DNA from: Candidatus Agathobaculum pullicola
GTDB taxonomy: Bacteria; Bacillota; Clostridia; Oscillospirales; Butyricicoccaceae
Length of the DNA: 64,000 nucleotides
Direction: 5' to 3'
Assembly: GCA_019115085.1 (NCBI GenBank)
Contig: DXEF01000034.1
Coordinates: 1 to 64,000 of the forward strand
Shown: positions 54,716 to 63,877 of the stretch, one piece after another
How the letters are laid out: every line of letters starts with the position of its first letter
How positions within the stretch are numbered: position 1 is the stretch's first letter
Made by a program: the position numbers and the translations under genes
Notes under the pieces: generated by a model
Seen by the model: the letters and a program-made list of their open reading frames with translations, nothing else
Databases searched by the model: none
What the model was told of the DNA's origin: nothing

Positions 54716-57175
54716 TTGAAGAAAAGTGTGATTTCCTTCATTGCAGTCATGCTTGTGATTATTTTCCTGGGCGTGACCGCAGTGACAGGTGTGTATATTC
54801 CGGGGGGATGGACCATGCCGTTCCGGAATACGGCAGCGTCGGATACCGTTGATACCGCAGATACCACCGGGGATACGGATACGACGGCAGACAACACCGC
54901 GGACGATACGGCAAACCAAGCCGCGGATACAACAGAGGATCAGACTGCGGACGACACCGCAGCTACGGATACTGCCGCGGATGATGCCGCAGTGGATACC
55001 GTGGACGATACGGCTGCGGATACGTTAAATGAGAACACCGCGACGGCCCTCAAGGCGATCATTCCGAGCGTGCTGGATACCGAGAACGGTATCCGTCTGG
55101 GCATGGATCTGGTCGGCGGCTCGCGCATTGTGTATGAAGCGCAGATTCCGGAAGGCTATGATATGTCCAATCTGGCCAACGACATGAACTCGGTGCAGAA
55201 GGTTATCCGTCAGCGTCTGACCGATAAGGGCTTTACCGAAGCGACCGTTACGCTGACGGGCGACAACCGCGTGACGGTTGAGATTCCGCAGATCACCAAT
55301 CCGGAAGAGGCGGTGCAGACGCTCGGCACGACCGCACAGCTCATCTTTGCGGATGCGGATGGCAAGGAATGGCTGACCGGCGAGGACATCGCCAAGGCCT
55401 CTTACGGCTATGGCCGTCCAACCGGCAGCGAAGTCGCCGATATCCATTATGTTCAGGTGCAGTTTACCAATGAGGGCCGCACGAAGTTTGCTGAGGCAAC
55501 CGAGTCGGTGGCAGCCCGTTCGACGGAAAACGGCGGCGACGGTATGAATCAGTTGTATATTGTCATGGACGATCAAATCATTTCCTACCCCTCGGTCAGC
55601 GAAAAGATCGACAACGATTCCTGTGTTATCTCCGGCGCCTTTACGCGCGAGGGTGCGCAGGAGCTGGCTGACTTGATTAACGCCGGTCAGATTCCGTTCT
55701 CGCTGACGCAGGTCGAGCTGCGTTCGGTCGGCCCGCAGCTGGGCGCGGACGCGATGCGCACCTCGCTGATCGCGGGCGCAATCGGTGTGCTGCTGGTATG
55801 CCTGTTCATGCTGATTGTTTATCGCGTTCCCGGTCTGGTTGCCTGCCTGGCGCTGGGCTTCTACATCGTAATTGAAGCGCTGATTTTCAGCCTCATTCGC
55901 GTCAACCTCTCCCTGCCGGGCATCGCGGGTATCATTTTGTCCATCGGTATGGCGGTGGACGCCAATGTCGTTATCTTTGAGCGAATCAAGGAAGAGTTGC
56001 GCGCGGGCAAGACGGTCAAGAGCGCGATTGAGTCAGGCTTCAAGCGTGCGTTTACCGCAATTCTGGACTCCAACGTTACCACGCTCATTGCGGCGGCGAT
56101 TCTGTTCTTCCTCGGCACCGGTACGATTGTCGGCTTTGCAACCACGCTGGGCATTGGCGTCATCGTTTCCATGTTCACGGCGCTGACCGTGACCCACTTC
56201 CTGCTGCGCTGCATGGTGAACTTCCACATTCGCAGCCCCAAGGCATATGGTCTGAACGACCACGCCCTGCGTCCGCGTTTTGCGGTTCTCAAGAACTTCA
56301 AGATCTTCGGCGGCATTTCGATTCTGCTGGTTTTGACCGGTCTAGTTTCGCTCATTCTGCTGCCGTTCGGTCAGAACTTCTTCAATCTGAGCATTGACTT
56401 TGCGGGCGGCACGGAGATGGAGTTCGCAATGCACCAGACGGTCGACCAGAATCTCCAGAGTGAGATTGGCGGCCTGTTTGCGGAAGTGACCGGTATGGAG
56501 GCATCTTCCGTTACCTCTTCGGGTGATAACAATGAGAACGTGCTGATTCGCTCGACCTCGATTGACTCGCAGAAGCGCGAAGCCGTCATCGCAAAGATGA
56601 CTGAGACCTATGGACTGACCGAGCAGGATATCTACAACAATAACGACGTTTCCGCGTCGGTTGGTTCCGATTTGCAGCGCGCCGCATTCCTGTGTGCGAT
56701 TGTGGCGATTGTACTGATGCTGATTTACATCACCATCCGTTTTGAGCTGACCAGTGGCCTGGCGGCGATTGTCTGTCTGGTGCAGGACTTGCTGATCATG
56801 CTGTCGGTCTATGTCTGGCTGCAAATTCCGCTGGACACCAACTTTATCGCCGCGGCGCTGACCATCTTTGGTTATTCGATCAACGCGTCCATCATCGTAT
56901 TCGACCGCGTGCGTGAGAACCTGCGCACCGCGCGCAAGGAGCCGTTTGATGAGGTGGCGGAGCGCAGCGTATGGCAGACCATGGGCCGTACGATCAATAC
57001 TTCGCTGACCACGCTGTTCACAGTTGGCATGATTTATATTCTGGGTGTGCCGTCGCTCAAGCAGTTTACGCTGCCGCTGATTGTCGGTATTCTGGCGGGC
57101 GCTTGGTCGTCCATCATGCTGTCCTCCGGCTTGTGGAGCTTTTTCCGCAAGAAGTTTCGCAAAAAGCGCGTCTAA
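54716..57175 (+). CDS. secDF: Fused SecDF protein-export membrane component
   Basis: 819 residues, TTG start after GGAGGAGG. SecD half: membrane segment 1 (about 5-25), an inserted low-complexity stretch of Asp, Thr and Ala (about 38-105), GIRLGMDLVGGSRIVYEA, the P1 domain, then a membrane block (LIAGAIGVLLVCLFMLIVYR; GMAVDANVVIFERIKEELR). SecF half from about 530 (SIDFAGGTEMEF; GYSINASIIVFDRVRENLR). It uses the proton or sodium gradient to assist SecA-driven secretion. Fusion is common in Firmicutes; the acidic insert is not. Confidence 0.96.
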   Translation: MKKSVISFIAVMLVIIFLGVTAVTGVYIPGGWTMPFRNTAASDTVDTADTTGDTDTTADNTADDTANQAADTTEDQTADDTAATDTAADDAAVDTVDDTAADTLNENTATALKAIIPSVLDTENGIRLGMDLVGGSRIVYEAQIPEGYDMSNLANDMNSVQKVIRQRLTDKGFTEATVTLTGDNRVTVEIPQITNPEEAVQTLGTTAQLIFADADGKEWLTGEDIAKASYGYGRPTGSEVADIHYVQVQFTNEGRTKFAEATESVAARSTENGGDGMNQLYIVMDDQIISYPSVSEKIDNDSCVISGAFTREGAQELADLINAGQIPFSLTQVELRSVGPQLGADAMRTSLIAGAIGVLLVCLFMLIVYRVPGLVACLALGFYIVIEALIFSLIRVNLSLPGIAGIILSIGMAVDANVVIFERIKEELRAGKTVKSAIESGFKRAFTAILDSNVTTLIAAAILFFLGTGTIVGFATTLGIGVIVSMFTALTVTHFLLRCMVNFHIRSPKAYGLNDHALRPRFAVLKNFKIFGGISILLVLTGLVSLILLPFGQNFFNLSIDFAGGTEMEFAMHQTVDQNLQSEIGGLFAEVTGMEASSVTSSGDNNENVLIRSTSIDSQKREAVIAKMTETYGLTEQDIYNNNDVSASVGSDLQRAAFLCAIVAIVLMLIYITIRFELTSGLAAIVCLVQDLLIMLSVYVWLQIPLDTNFIAAALTIFGYSINASIIVFDRVRENLRTARKEPFDEVAERSVWQTMGRTINTSLTTLFTVGMIYILGVPSLKQFTLPLIVGILAGAWSSIMLSSGLWSFFRKKFRKKRV

Positions 57176-57185
57176 TAGGATGAAA

Positions 57186-57212
57186 AAAGGCCGGGCAAAG
57201 CGCCCGGCCTTT
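57186..57212 (+). terminator. Terminator of secDF
   Basis: AAAGGCCGGGC (57186-57196) pairs with GCCCGGCCTTT (57202-57212), loop AAAGC. Confidence 0.9.
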
Positions 57213-57307
57213 CGCGATTTACTTGCTCAATATAGGGGAAATGGAACAGACAGCAAGGCATTATCAAGGCTTGTTTGTCTATCAAAGCAGAAGAAGGGAG
57301 GAAAGCC

Positions 57308-58099
57308 ATGCGGATCGGCATGTCAACCGCGTGTTTTTATCCGCAGCCGCTGGAAGAGGCCCTGCCGATTATCGCGGGGCTGGGCGTGCGCGCAATTGAA
57401 ATATTCTTTAATACGGAAAGTGAATTTCAGCCGCGCTTTTATGAGGCGCTGGGTGCGCAGACGCGCAGTCTGGGACTGGATGTCATATCCGTGCATCCAT
57501 ATACCTCGTTGATGGAAGGAATGTTGCTGTTTTCGGACTATACGCGCCGCACAGAGGACGGGCTGGTGCAGTATCAGCGGTATTTTGAGTGTGCGGCGGC
57601 GCTGGGTGCGCGGTTTTTGACTTTTCACGGGGAGCGCCACATGGGACAGCAGGATAGCCCGGCGCGATGGGAGCGCAAGTGCGCGGTTTACCAACGACTG
57701 TGTGAAATTGGTGCGGCCTGCGGTGTAACGCTTGCGCAGGAGAATGTTGCATGGTGTCGGTCGAGCGACCCGGCGTTTATCCATGCGCTGTATCGCGATG
57801 TGCCCATGCTGCGCTATACGCTGGATATCAAACAGGCGTATCGCGCAGGACAGAGCTGGAAGACGTTCATGGATGTGATGGGGGAACGGCTGGTTAATGT
57901 GCATATCAACGACTTTGCCGCTGAGCAGAGCTGTCTGATGCCCGGAGAAGGCACGATGGATTATGCGGATTTCTTCTCACGGCTGCGTACAAAAGGGTAT
58001 CAGGGTCATACCATCATTGAGGTTTACCGGACCAACTTCGGGGCGCCGGAGGAATTGGGACGAGCAGTGCACACGCTGAGCAGATTTGCGTCGGTGTGA
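57308..58099 (+). CDS. Sugar phosphate isomerase/epimerase (xylose isomerase-like TIM barrel)
   Basis: 263 residues; start MRIGMSTACFYPQP at 57308 after GGGAGG, preferred over ATG 57275. AP-endonuclease-2/IolE-type TIM barrel: RAIEIFFNTESEF (about 30), ISVHPYTSL (about 60), FLTFHGERH (about 108), LAQENVAWC (about 148), YTLDIKQAY (about 178), VNVHINDF (about 203) and HTIIEVY (about 240), supplying typical metal ligands Glu, Asp, His, Glu. The substrate is unknown and no sugar operon surrounds it. Confidence 0.85.
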   Translation: MRIGMSTACFYPQPLEEALPIIAGLGVRAIEIFFNTESEFQPRFYEALGAQTRSLGLDVISVHPYTSLMEGMLLFSDYTRRTEDGLVQYQRYFECAAALGARFLTFHGERHMGQQDSPARWERKCAVYQRLCEIGAACGVTLAQENVAWCRSSDPAFIHALYRDVPMLRYTLDIKQAYRAGQSWKTFMDVMGERLVNVHINDFAAEQSCLMPGEGTMDYADFFSRLRTKGYQGHTIIEVYRTNFGAPEELGRAVHTLSRFASV

Positions 58100-58135
58100 A
58101 GCCGCAAAAGAGAGCCTCAGATTAAGGTGTGTTGA

Positions 58136-58165
58136 TTGACTTTATACCACAAGCGGTGGTATAAT
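58136..58165 (+). promoter_or_regulatory. nrdR promoter with internal palindromic operator
   Basis: TTGACT (58136-58141), 18-bp spacer, TATAAT (58160-58165). TATACCAC (58143-58150) and GTGGTATA (58156-58163) form a perfect inverted repeat with a 5-bp centre lying between and over the -10 box. Confidence 0.8.
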
Positions 58166-58211
58166 AAGGGAAAATACAGGATTGTATACCGGTTTGTAAG
58201 GGGGAAACGCA

Positions 58212-58667
58212 ATGAAATGTCCGTTTTGCGGGTTTGATGACAGTAAGGTAGTTGATTCCCGCCCGACTGATGAGGGAACAAGTATTCGCCGTCGTAGGGA
58301 ATGTCTCAAATGTCTCAAGCGTTTCACCACCTATGAAACCGTGGAGCGGATGCCGCTGATGCTGGTTAAGCGTGACGGTACGCGGCAGGCCTATGACCGG
58401 CAGAAGCTGCTGGGCGGCTTGATGAAAGCGTGCGAAAAACGACCGGTGTCGCTCATTCAACTCGAGCAAATCGTGGATAATGTCGAGCAGCGGGTGTTTG
58501 GCTCGCTGGAAACCGAAGTATCTAGTAAAGTGATTGGGGAATTGGTGATGGAGCAGCTGCGCAAGGTCGATGAAGTGGCTTATGTGCGTTTTGCATCTGT
58601 TTACCGACAGTTCAAGGATATCAACACCTTTATGGAGGAACTGAACACCCTGCTGAAGGATAAATGA
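58212..58667 (+). CDS. nrdR: Transcriptional repressor NrdR
   Basis: 151 residues, standard. Zinc ribbon CPFCG (residues 3-7) and CLKCLKRF (about 31), with the ATP-cone domain from about 48 ([28 protein letters not shown] in overview, landmark [12 protein letters not shown]). NrdR senses ATP/dATP and represses ribonucleotide reductase genes. No nrd gene is in the window. RBS GGGGG, AAACGC spacer. Confidence 0.97.
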   Translation: MKCPFCGFDDSKVVDSRPTDEGTSIRRRRECLKCLKRFTTYETVERMPLMLVKRDGTRQAYDRQKLLGGLMKACEKRPVSLIQLEQIVDNVEQRVFGSLETEVSSKVIGELVMEQLRKVDEVAYVRFASVYRQFKDINTFMEELNTLLKDK

Positions 58668-59716
58668 TTTTGTTAACCTCCCTCTCAAAACGAGCACATT
58701 ATCCGGAAAAAACGAGCAGAAAAGATAGGGAAGCAGAAGGACTCAAGGCATGAAAAGTGCTTTGGGTCTTTTTGTTAGTTAAAAAGGGAGATAAGGAGCA
58801 GGAAGATGCGAGCGGATATGAGGCTGATGTTTCTTTGGGCATCTCGTTTCTCAGCCGGATCTGTAGGGTGAATCTTTGCGGTTTACATCTTCCAACCGAC
58901 TGGACAGCGGACTGCTGTTTGTATTTTACGTATGGGGATAGAGGAACAAGAGACTGGCGAAAAAGGCTTCAGCCTGATGCAAAACCGATGCGCTGCAGCC
59001 CGTTGTAGAAAGGGTATGACCGAGACTGGACGCAGTTCCTTATTGTAACTCTATCCGAAGGAATACGAGCGGCCCTGTCGCCAGAAGAAACTGCTGTAGA
59101 TTGGCATGGCGGTATGCCATTCCGGATTTGGGTCTGTACCCATTTCATTAAGACGGACAGATTCTCCACAGCGATGGCATCCACATGCCGGATGAGATGT
59201 GCGAAGTGGCCCGGCAGGTTATGCTGTCCGGAGCCTTGAGGCAGTTTTGTGGGTGTCAAGCATGAGCCAGATATCAAAAACCCTGATTGTTACGCGGGAA
59301 GGAACTGTTTATCGGTTCGGTCTGCGATCCGTATCAGCCGCTGGAGCAAACCGCTTGCCGCACCTGTACCCTTAATCTGGTACATCTGATGCCATCCTAT
59401 CAGAGGCAGTGCATGTGCCGGTCAAAAGCGCACAATTTACCATAGCCCGCTTTTTAATCCGAAAACCTTGGTGTTTATTCCTTGCTATGATTCACAGCCC
59501 GGATTTTTAGGACAACACCATGGCAGGGGCTTTGCACTGATGCAGGATATGTACGCGAGCAGAATACAAACCGGGCGGATGTATCCGGAATCGGTGCGGC
59601 GGCAGGAAGGTTGTTTTTGCATTGTATTGCGTGCGGATTGATGCTATACTGATGCTAATATGTAAACGTCCACAGAGAGCATACAGATGGGATGTGTACC
59701 GGGAGAGGGGGACAGC
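58668..59716. other. About 1 kb without a credible gene; probably decayed sequence
   Basis: Frames here are short, lack ribosome binding sites and change phase often. One stretch near 59294-59345 reads GKELFIGSVCDPYQPLEQT, which resembles the DPYQP motif of spore-photoproduct-lyase-like radical SAM proteins, but the frame is lost soon after. A second stretch near 59153-59265 reads DGQILHSDGIHMPDEMCEVA in plus, competing with a 102-codon frame on the minus strand; neither can be assigned. The composition is nearer 50% GC than its neighbours. Confidence 0.5.
59622..59650 (+). promoter_or_regulatory. Promoter of TraX-like gene
   Basis: TTGTAT (59622-59627), 17-bp spacer, TATACT (59645-59650), 67 bp before the start codon. 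Confidence 0.65.
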
Positions 59717-60442
59717 ATGCAGAAAAAATCGATGATGGGATTATCACAAAATCAAATCAAACTGCTTGCTGCGGCCGCGATGGTGCTGGATCATGTGGGC
59801 ATGGAGCTGCTCCCGCAATGGACGATTTTGCGGATTATCGGTCGGCTGGCGTTTCCTGTGTTCTCCTATTGCATTTGCGAGGGAAGCCGACGGACGCATC
59901 ATCCGTGGCAGTATCTGCTCAGACTGTTCGGGATGGGGCTGCTATGTATGTGGGCCTATTATGTGTATGACAAAACAGTCTATGGGAATGTGCTGATCAC
60001 GTTTTCGCTTTCGCTATGTGCACTGTACGCGTTTCAATATTTGCAAACTTGCTGGAGGAAAAACAAGATTGCCTTGCGGTTTGCCGGTGTTGCGGTGATG
60101 CTGGGCTGCGTGGGAGGCATCTGGCTGATTTGTGACTGGATGGTCATTGATTACGGATTTTATGGTGTGATGCTGCCGCTGTTTGCCGAGCTGCCCGCGT
60201 GCATTGGGGAGAAATATTCCGATGCAGGCGATAAACGGGATTGGATTCGTTTGTGCGGCTTTTCGGTTGGCCTTTTGGTGCTTTCGCTGCAAATCGGCGG
60301 TATTCAGATATTCAGTCTGCTGGCGATACCGTTTCTGCTTGCTTACAATGGGACGAGGGGAGAGAAAAATCTCAAACACTTCTTTTATTGGTTTTATCCG
60401 GTGCATTTGCTGCTCATCGGGCTGATAAGCATGTGCATTTAA
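59717..60442 (+). CDS. TraX-family membrane protein
   Basis: 241 residues. Start MQKKSMMGLSQNQIKLLAAAAMVLDHVG (landmark KLLAAAAMVLDHVG, typical of TraX) at 59717 with RBS GAGAGGGGG; the frame is open to 59687. Six to eight membrane segments. The C-terminal FYWFYPVHLLLIGLI is the other TraX landmark. TraX acetylates pilin in F plasmids, but chromosomal Firmicute homologues are unassigned membrane acyltransferase-like proteins. Confidence 0.85.
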   Translation: MQKKSMMGLSQNQIKLLAAAAMVLDHVGMELLPQWTILRIIGRLAFPVFSYCICEGSRRTHHPWQYLLRLFGMGLLCMWAYYVYDKTVYGNVLITFSLSLCALYAFQYLQTCWRKNKIALRFAGVAVMLGCVGGIWLICDWMVIDYGFYGVMLPLFAELPACIGEKYSDAGDKRDWIRLCGFSVGLLVLSLQIGGIQIFSLLAIPFLLAYNGTRGEKNLKHFFYWFYPVHLLLIGLISMCI

Positions 60443-60495
60443 AAGCCTCTGTGTATGCAGAGGCTTTTTCTTTTACGGATGAAACCAGCTTGCGC

Positions 60496-60549
60496 TTGAC
60501 TTTCTCGATATTCGAGATATAATGAAAATACAGAAACTCGATATTCGAG
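60496..60549 (+). promoter_or_regulatory. padR promoter with two identical palindromic operators
   Basis: TTGACT (60496-60501), 16-bp spacer, TATAAT (60518-60523). Palindrome CTCGATATTCGAG occurs at 60504-60516, inside the spacer, and again at 60537-60549 in the early transcript, 33 bp apart. PadR autorepression is the natural reading. Confidence 0.85.
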
Positions 60550-60565
60550 ATTGAGGTGATGGGCT

Positions 60566-60889
60566 ATGCCGAGGGCCAAGTTTCAGACGCTCACCGAGCA
60601 GATGTTTTATGTTTTGCTGTGCCTGCGGGAAGAGTGTTACGGTATTGATATTTTTGATAAGGTGTCGGCCATGACGCAGGGGCGTGTCACAGTCGGTTCA
60701 GGCACGATGTATAACCTGCTCGAGCAGTTTTTGGAAGCGGAGATGATTCGGGAGGTGCACGTGGACGGCCGCCGCCGCAGTTATTTGCTGACGGATAAGG
60801 GGCGGGAGAGGCTCGATCGGGAGTATCAGCGGCTGTGTGCACAGGCAGCGGATTATGAACGCATTTTCGGAAAGGAGGGGTCGAGATGA
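60566..60889 (+). CDS. PadR-family transcriptional regulator
   Basis: 107 residues. Winged helix at 8-80 (LTEQMFYVLLCLREECYGIDIFDKVSAM; TVGSGTMYNLLEQFLEAEMIREV; RSYLLTDKGRERL shown in parts). PadR proteins repress adjacent genes and often respond to membrane-active or phenolic compounds. Stop overlaps the DUF2812 gene by 4 bp. Two palindromes at its promoter suggest autoregulation. Confidence 0.94.
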   Translation: MPRAKFQTLTEQMFYVLLCLREECYGIDIFDKVSAMTQGRVTVGSGTMYNLLEQFLEAEMIREVHVDGRRRSYLLTDKGRERLDREYQRLCAQAADYERIFGKEGSR

Positions 60890-62253
60890 GAAAGACCAAA
60901 CGCAGGATGGAGACATTGTCCTTTTATGACCGCACGGGTGTTGAGCGGCATCTGGAGCAGATGGCCAAAAAGGGGTGGATGATCGACCATATGACAACAT
61001 TTGGCTGGGTGTATCGCCGTATTGAACCGAAAAAACTGCAATTTTCCGTTAGCTATTATCCCAAGGCATCTGACTTTGACCCGGGGCCGACTGAGGGTCA
61101 GCAGGTATACCATGCGTTCAGCGCGCATGCAGGCTGGCAGTATGTGTGCAACTGGGCGCAGATGCAGATTTTCTGCACCGATCAGCCCGATCCGGTGCCG
61201 ATTGAAACCGACCCGGAGCTGGAGCTTGAGACTATCCATGCCGCGATGGTCAAGGGGTTTCTGGTGCCGTATGGTATCTTGCTGGCGATTGCGTTGGTAT
61301 GGAGCGCAATGCTGGTACACACGGTGCAACACGATCTAATCGGGCTATTTTCCAGCACGACGAATGTGTTTCTGGCGGTTGTGTGGCCGCTGCTCAGGCT
61401 GCTGTGTATCGTCGAGATTGTCGCTTATCTGCGTTGGCGCAGACGTGCCAAAAAAGCAGCCGCGCACGGCGAATTTATCGATACGCCTAACACGCGCTCG
61501 TTTCAGCGTATGGTATACTGGGTGTGTATGCTGGTATTCGCAGTGCATCTTCTCTACAACGTGACCACAGGCTCGTCGATGATGCGGGTGATCAGCATTG
61601 CAATGGTGCTGTACATGTTTCTGCTGACCGCTGCGGTGCAGGGGGTAAAACAGCTGCTGAAACGCAGAAAAGTCTCCCGCGGGGTCAATCGTGCGGTTAC
61701 GTTGGTGGTGGACGTGGTGCTGGCGTTTGCGATGATGGTCGCCATCGTGTTCGGCACCATCCGCGCCATGCAACATGGTCTGCTCGACCGATACAACCAG
61801 CCGGATACTCTGCCGCTCACGCTTGCCGATCTGTGGGGCGAAGAACTGCCCGCGGCAGACTATACGTCACACTGGACGGAAAACGCATCGCCGTTTGTCG
61901 CAGTATACGATGGCAGTCAGTGGGCATCTCCAACGGGCGCGGGCGTGGAAACTCCGTCGCTCGACTATACAATCACCGAAGTCAAGCTGCCTGTACTGTA
62001 TGACCTGTGCCGTGCGCAGCGGCTGGCCGAGCAGGAGGATAGTCGATTGCCGGAAGATTTCCGGAAAACCTGTCAGCCGTGCGACGCCGCACCGTGGGGC
62101 GCCAACGAAGCGTGGCAACTGGGCTGGCAGGATATCGGGCCGACGAATCAATACCTGCTGTGCTATGAGCAACGCATTGTAGAGGTTGGATTCAGCTGGC
62201 CGCTGACCGATGCCCAGAAGACCATAATTGGTGAAAAACTGCGAAATTTATGA
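60886..62253 (+). CDS. DUF2812-domain membrane protein
   Basis: 455 residues. The N-terminal DUF2812 domain (about 1-110) has FYDRTGVERHLEQMAKKGWMIDHM and RRIEPKKLQFSVSYYP (parts). Four or five membrane segments follow (about 126-150, 158-180, 207-245, 275-300), then an extracellular-type C-terminal domain of about 150 residues. PadR plus DUF2812 is a conserved Firmicute pair of unknown function, probably an envelope-stress or drug-response membrane protein under PadR control. Confidence 0.85.
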   Translation: MRKTKRRMETLSFYDRTGVERHLEQMAKKGWMIDHMTTFGWVYRRIEPKKLQFSVSYYPKASDFDPGPTEGQQVYHAFSAHAGWQYVCNWAQMQIFCTDQPDPVPIETDPELELETIHAAMVKGFLVPYGILLAIALVWSAMLVHTVQHDLIGLFSSTTNVFLAVVWPLLRLLCIVEIVAYLRWRRRAKKAAAHGEFIDTPNTRSFQRMVYWVCMLVFAVHLLYNVTTGSSMMRVISIAMVLYMFLLTAAVQGVKQLLKRRKVSRGVNRAVTLVVDVVLAFAMMVAIVFGTIRAMQHGLLDRYNQPDTLPLTLADLWGEELPAADYTSHWTENASPFVAVYDGSQWASPTGAGVETPSLDYTITEVKLPVLYDLCRAQRLAEQEDSRLPEDFRKTCQPCDAAPWGANEAWQLGWQDIGPTNQYLLCYEQRIVEVGFSWPLTDAQKTIIGEKLRNL

Positions 62254-62271
62254 CGATAAACATATGAAAAA

Positions 62272-62302
62272 GTCCCTCTGCCGCGTGTTGCGGCAGAGGG
62301 AC
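62272..62302. terminator. Bidirectional terminator between DUF2812 gene and metQ
   Basis: GTCCCTCTGCCGC (62272-62284) pairs with GCGGCAGAGGGAC (62290-62302), loop GTGTT; AAAA before and a later CTTTT flank it. Confidence 0.85.
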
Positions 62303-62324
62303 GATGCTTTTGAAAAGCTCAATT

Positions 62325-63164
62325 TTAGAAGACGGCAACGACAGCGCCCTTATAGGTGTCGTCGATGAACTGCTTGACAGCGTCGCTCTGGAGCGCCTTC
62401 TGGAGCGCCTGAATCTTGTCGCTGTTTTCATCGCCGTTGCGGCAAGCGACTACGTTGACATAAACCTTGGCGTACTCCGGATTTTCGGTGATGAGCGAAT
62501 CTTCCTTGGCGTTCAGGTCGGCCTGCAGCGCGTAGTTGCCGTTGATGACCGCAAGGTCAACGTCTTGGAGCGAGCGCGGCAACTGCTCAGCAGCGATTTC
62601 CTGAATGTCGAGGTTCTTCGGGTTCTCGACAATGTCCAGCTTGGTTGCGTCCGAAGTCGGGTCGATGCCGTCTTTCAGCTTGATCAGACCGGCATCCTGC
62701 AGCAGGAGCAGTGCGCGGGTCTCGTTGGAGCCGTCATTCGGGACGGCAACAGTCGCGCCGTCGGCCAGTGCGTCAAGCGTTGCAGTCTTGCCGGGATAGA
62801 TGCCGAACGGCTCATAGTGCATCTCGATGGCGGAAACCAGATCGGCGTTATTTTCCTTGTTGAAGTTGTTCAGATAGGGGATATGCTGGAAATAGTTTGC
62901 GTCCAGATCGCCGTCTACCAGCGCGGTGTTGGGCTGCACATAGTCGGTGAACTCGACAACGTTGAGCGTCCAGCCCTCTTCGGCCAGTACGTCCTTGGCG
63001 GCGTTCAGGATTTCCGCGTGCGGTGTGGGGGATGCGCCGACCGTGATGGTCTTGTCATCGGATGCGCCGCCCGCGGAGGACTGCGCGTCGTTACCGCCGC
63101 CGCAGGCGGCCAGAGCGGACAGGCAGAGCGCGCCTGCCAGCAGTGCTGCAATTTTCTTCTTCAT
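62325..63164 (-). CDS. metQ: Methionine ABC transporter substrate-binding lipoprotein MetQ
   Basis: 279 residues. Lipoprotein signal peptide ending in LAAC with Cys21, then Gly/Ser linker and NLPA domain: VGASPTPHAEILNAAKDVLAEEGW (landmark GASPTPHAEIL), LDANYFQHIPYLNNFNKEN, VPNDGSNETRALLLLQDAGLI, NGNYALQADL. Binds methionine outside the cell for the MetNI transporter. Last gene of the leftward metNIQ operon; 59 bp after metI. Confidence 0.95.
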   Translation of the reverse strand: MKKKIAALLAGALCLSALAACGGGNDAQSSAGGASDDKTITVGASPTPHAEILNAAKDVLAEEGWTLNVVEFTDYVQPNTALVDGDLDANYFQHIPYLNNFNKENNADLVSAIEMHYEPFGIYPGKTATLDALADGATVAVPNDGSNETRALLLLQDAGLIKLKDGIDPTSDATKLDIVENPKNLDIQEIAAEQLPRSLQDVDLAVINGNYALQADLNAKEDSLITENPEYAKVYVNVVACRNGDENSDKIQALQKALQSDAVKQFIDDTYKGAVVAVF

Positions 63165-63223
63165 GGGAATCTCTCCTTTTCTATGGATGTTTTATCAAAT
63201 TTTTTGATAACAAAGTAAGGGAA

Positions 63224-63877
63224 TCAACGGTTGCGCTTGTCCAGATGGCGCGCAAGCCACATGCCGCAGACCTGAAAAATCTGTACGACAATAACAATAA
63301 TGATAACGGCTACCAGCATGATCTCGAAATTATAGCGGTTATAGCCGTAGTTGACGGCCACCGTGCCCAGACCGCCGCCGCCAATAAAGCCTGCCATTGC
63401 GGAGTAGCCGAGAATAGTCACGATTGAGATGGCGCCGCCTACCATCAGTGAGGGCTTGGCCTCGGGGACGAGCACCTTCCAGACGATTTGCCACGGGCTG
63501 GCGCCCATGGATTGCGCCGCTTCGATGACGCCGAACGGCACTTCCTTGATGGAGGACTCAACCATACGCGCAACATAGGGCGCAGCTGCGACCGTCAGCG
63601 GCACGATCATCGCGGTCGTACCGATTGCCTTGCCTGCAATCGCGCGTGTCATCGGGGTAATCATGACCGCGAGAATGAGAAACGGAATCGAGCGTAAAAT
63701 ATTGACGATGACGCCGAGCACTGTGTTGAGTATCGGCATCGGCCGGATGCCGCCCTTATCGGTCACGACCAGCAGCAGGCCGAGCGGCAGGCCGATCAGA
63801 TAGGAAACCGCAGTCGATACGATGACCATATATAAGGTTTCCCATAGGCTCTGGGCCCAAAGTTCAGGTGAAAGCAT
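63224..63877 (-). CDS. metI: Methionine ABC transporter permease MetI
   Basis: 217 residues, five membrane segments (about 15-40, 55-75, 85-105, 145-170, 185-208). The EAA loop that contacts the ATPase is EAAQSMGASPWQIVWKVLVPEA (landmark EAAQSMGASPWQ). Overlaps the end of metN by 14 bp. Confidence 0.95.
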   Translation of the reverse strand: MLSPELWAQSLWETLYMVIVSTAVSYLIGLPLGLLLVVTDKGGIRPMPILNTVLGVIVNILRSIPFLILAVMITPMTRAIAGKAIGTTAMIVPLTVAAAPYVARMVESSIKEVPFGVIEAAQSMGASPWQIVWKVLVPEAKPSLMVGGAISIVTILGYSAMAGFIGGGGLGTVAVNYGYNRYNFEIMLVAVIIIVIVVQIFQVCGMWLARHLDKRNR

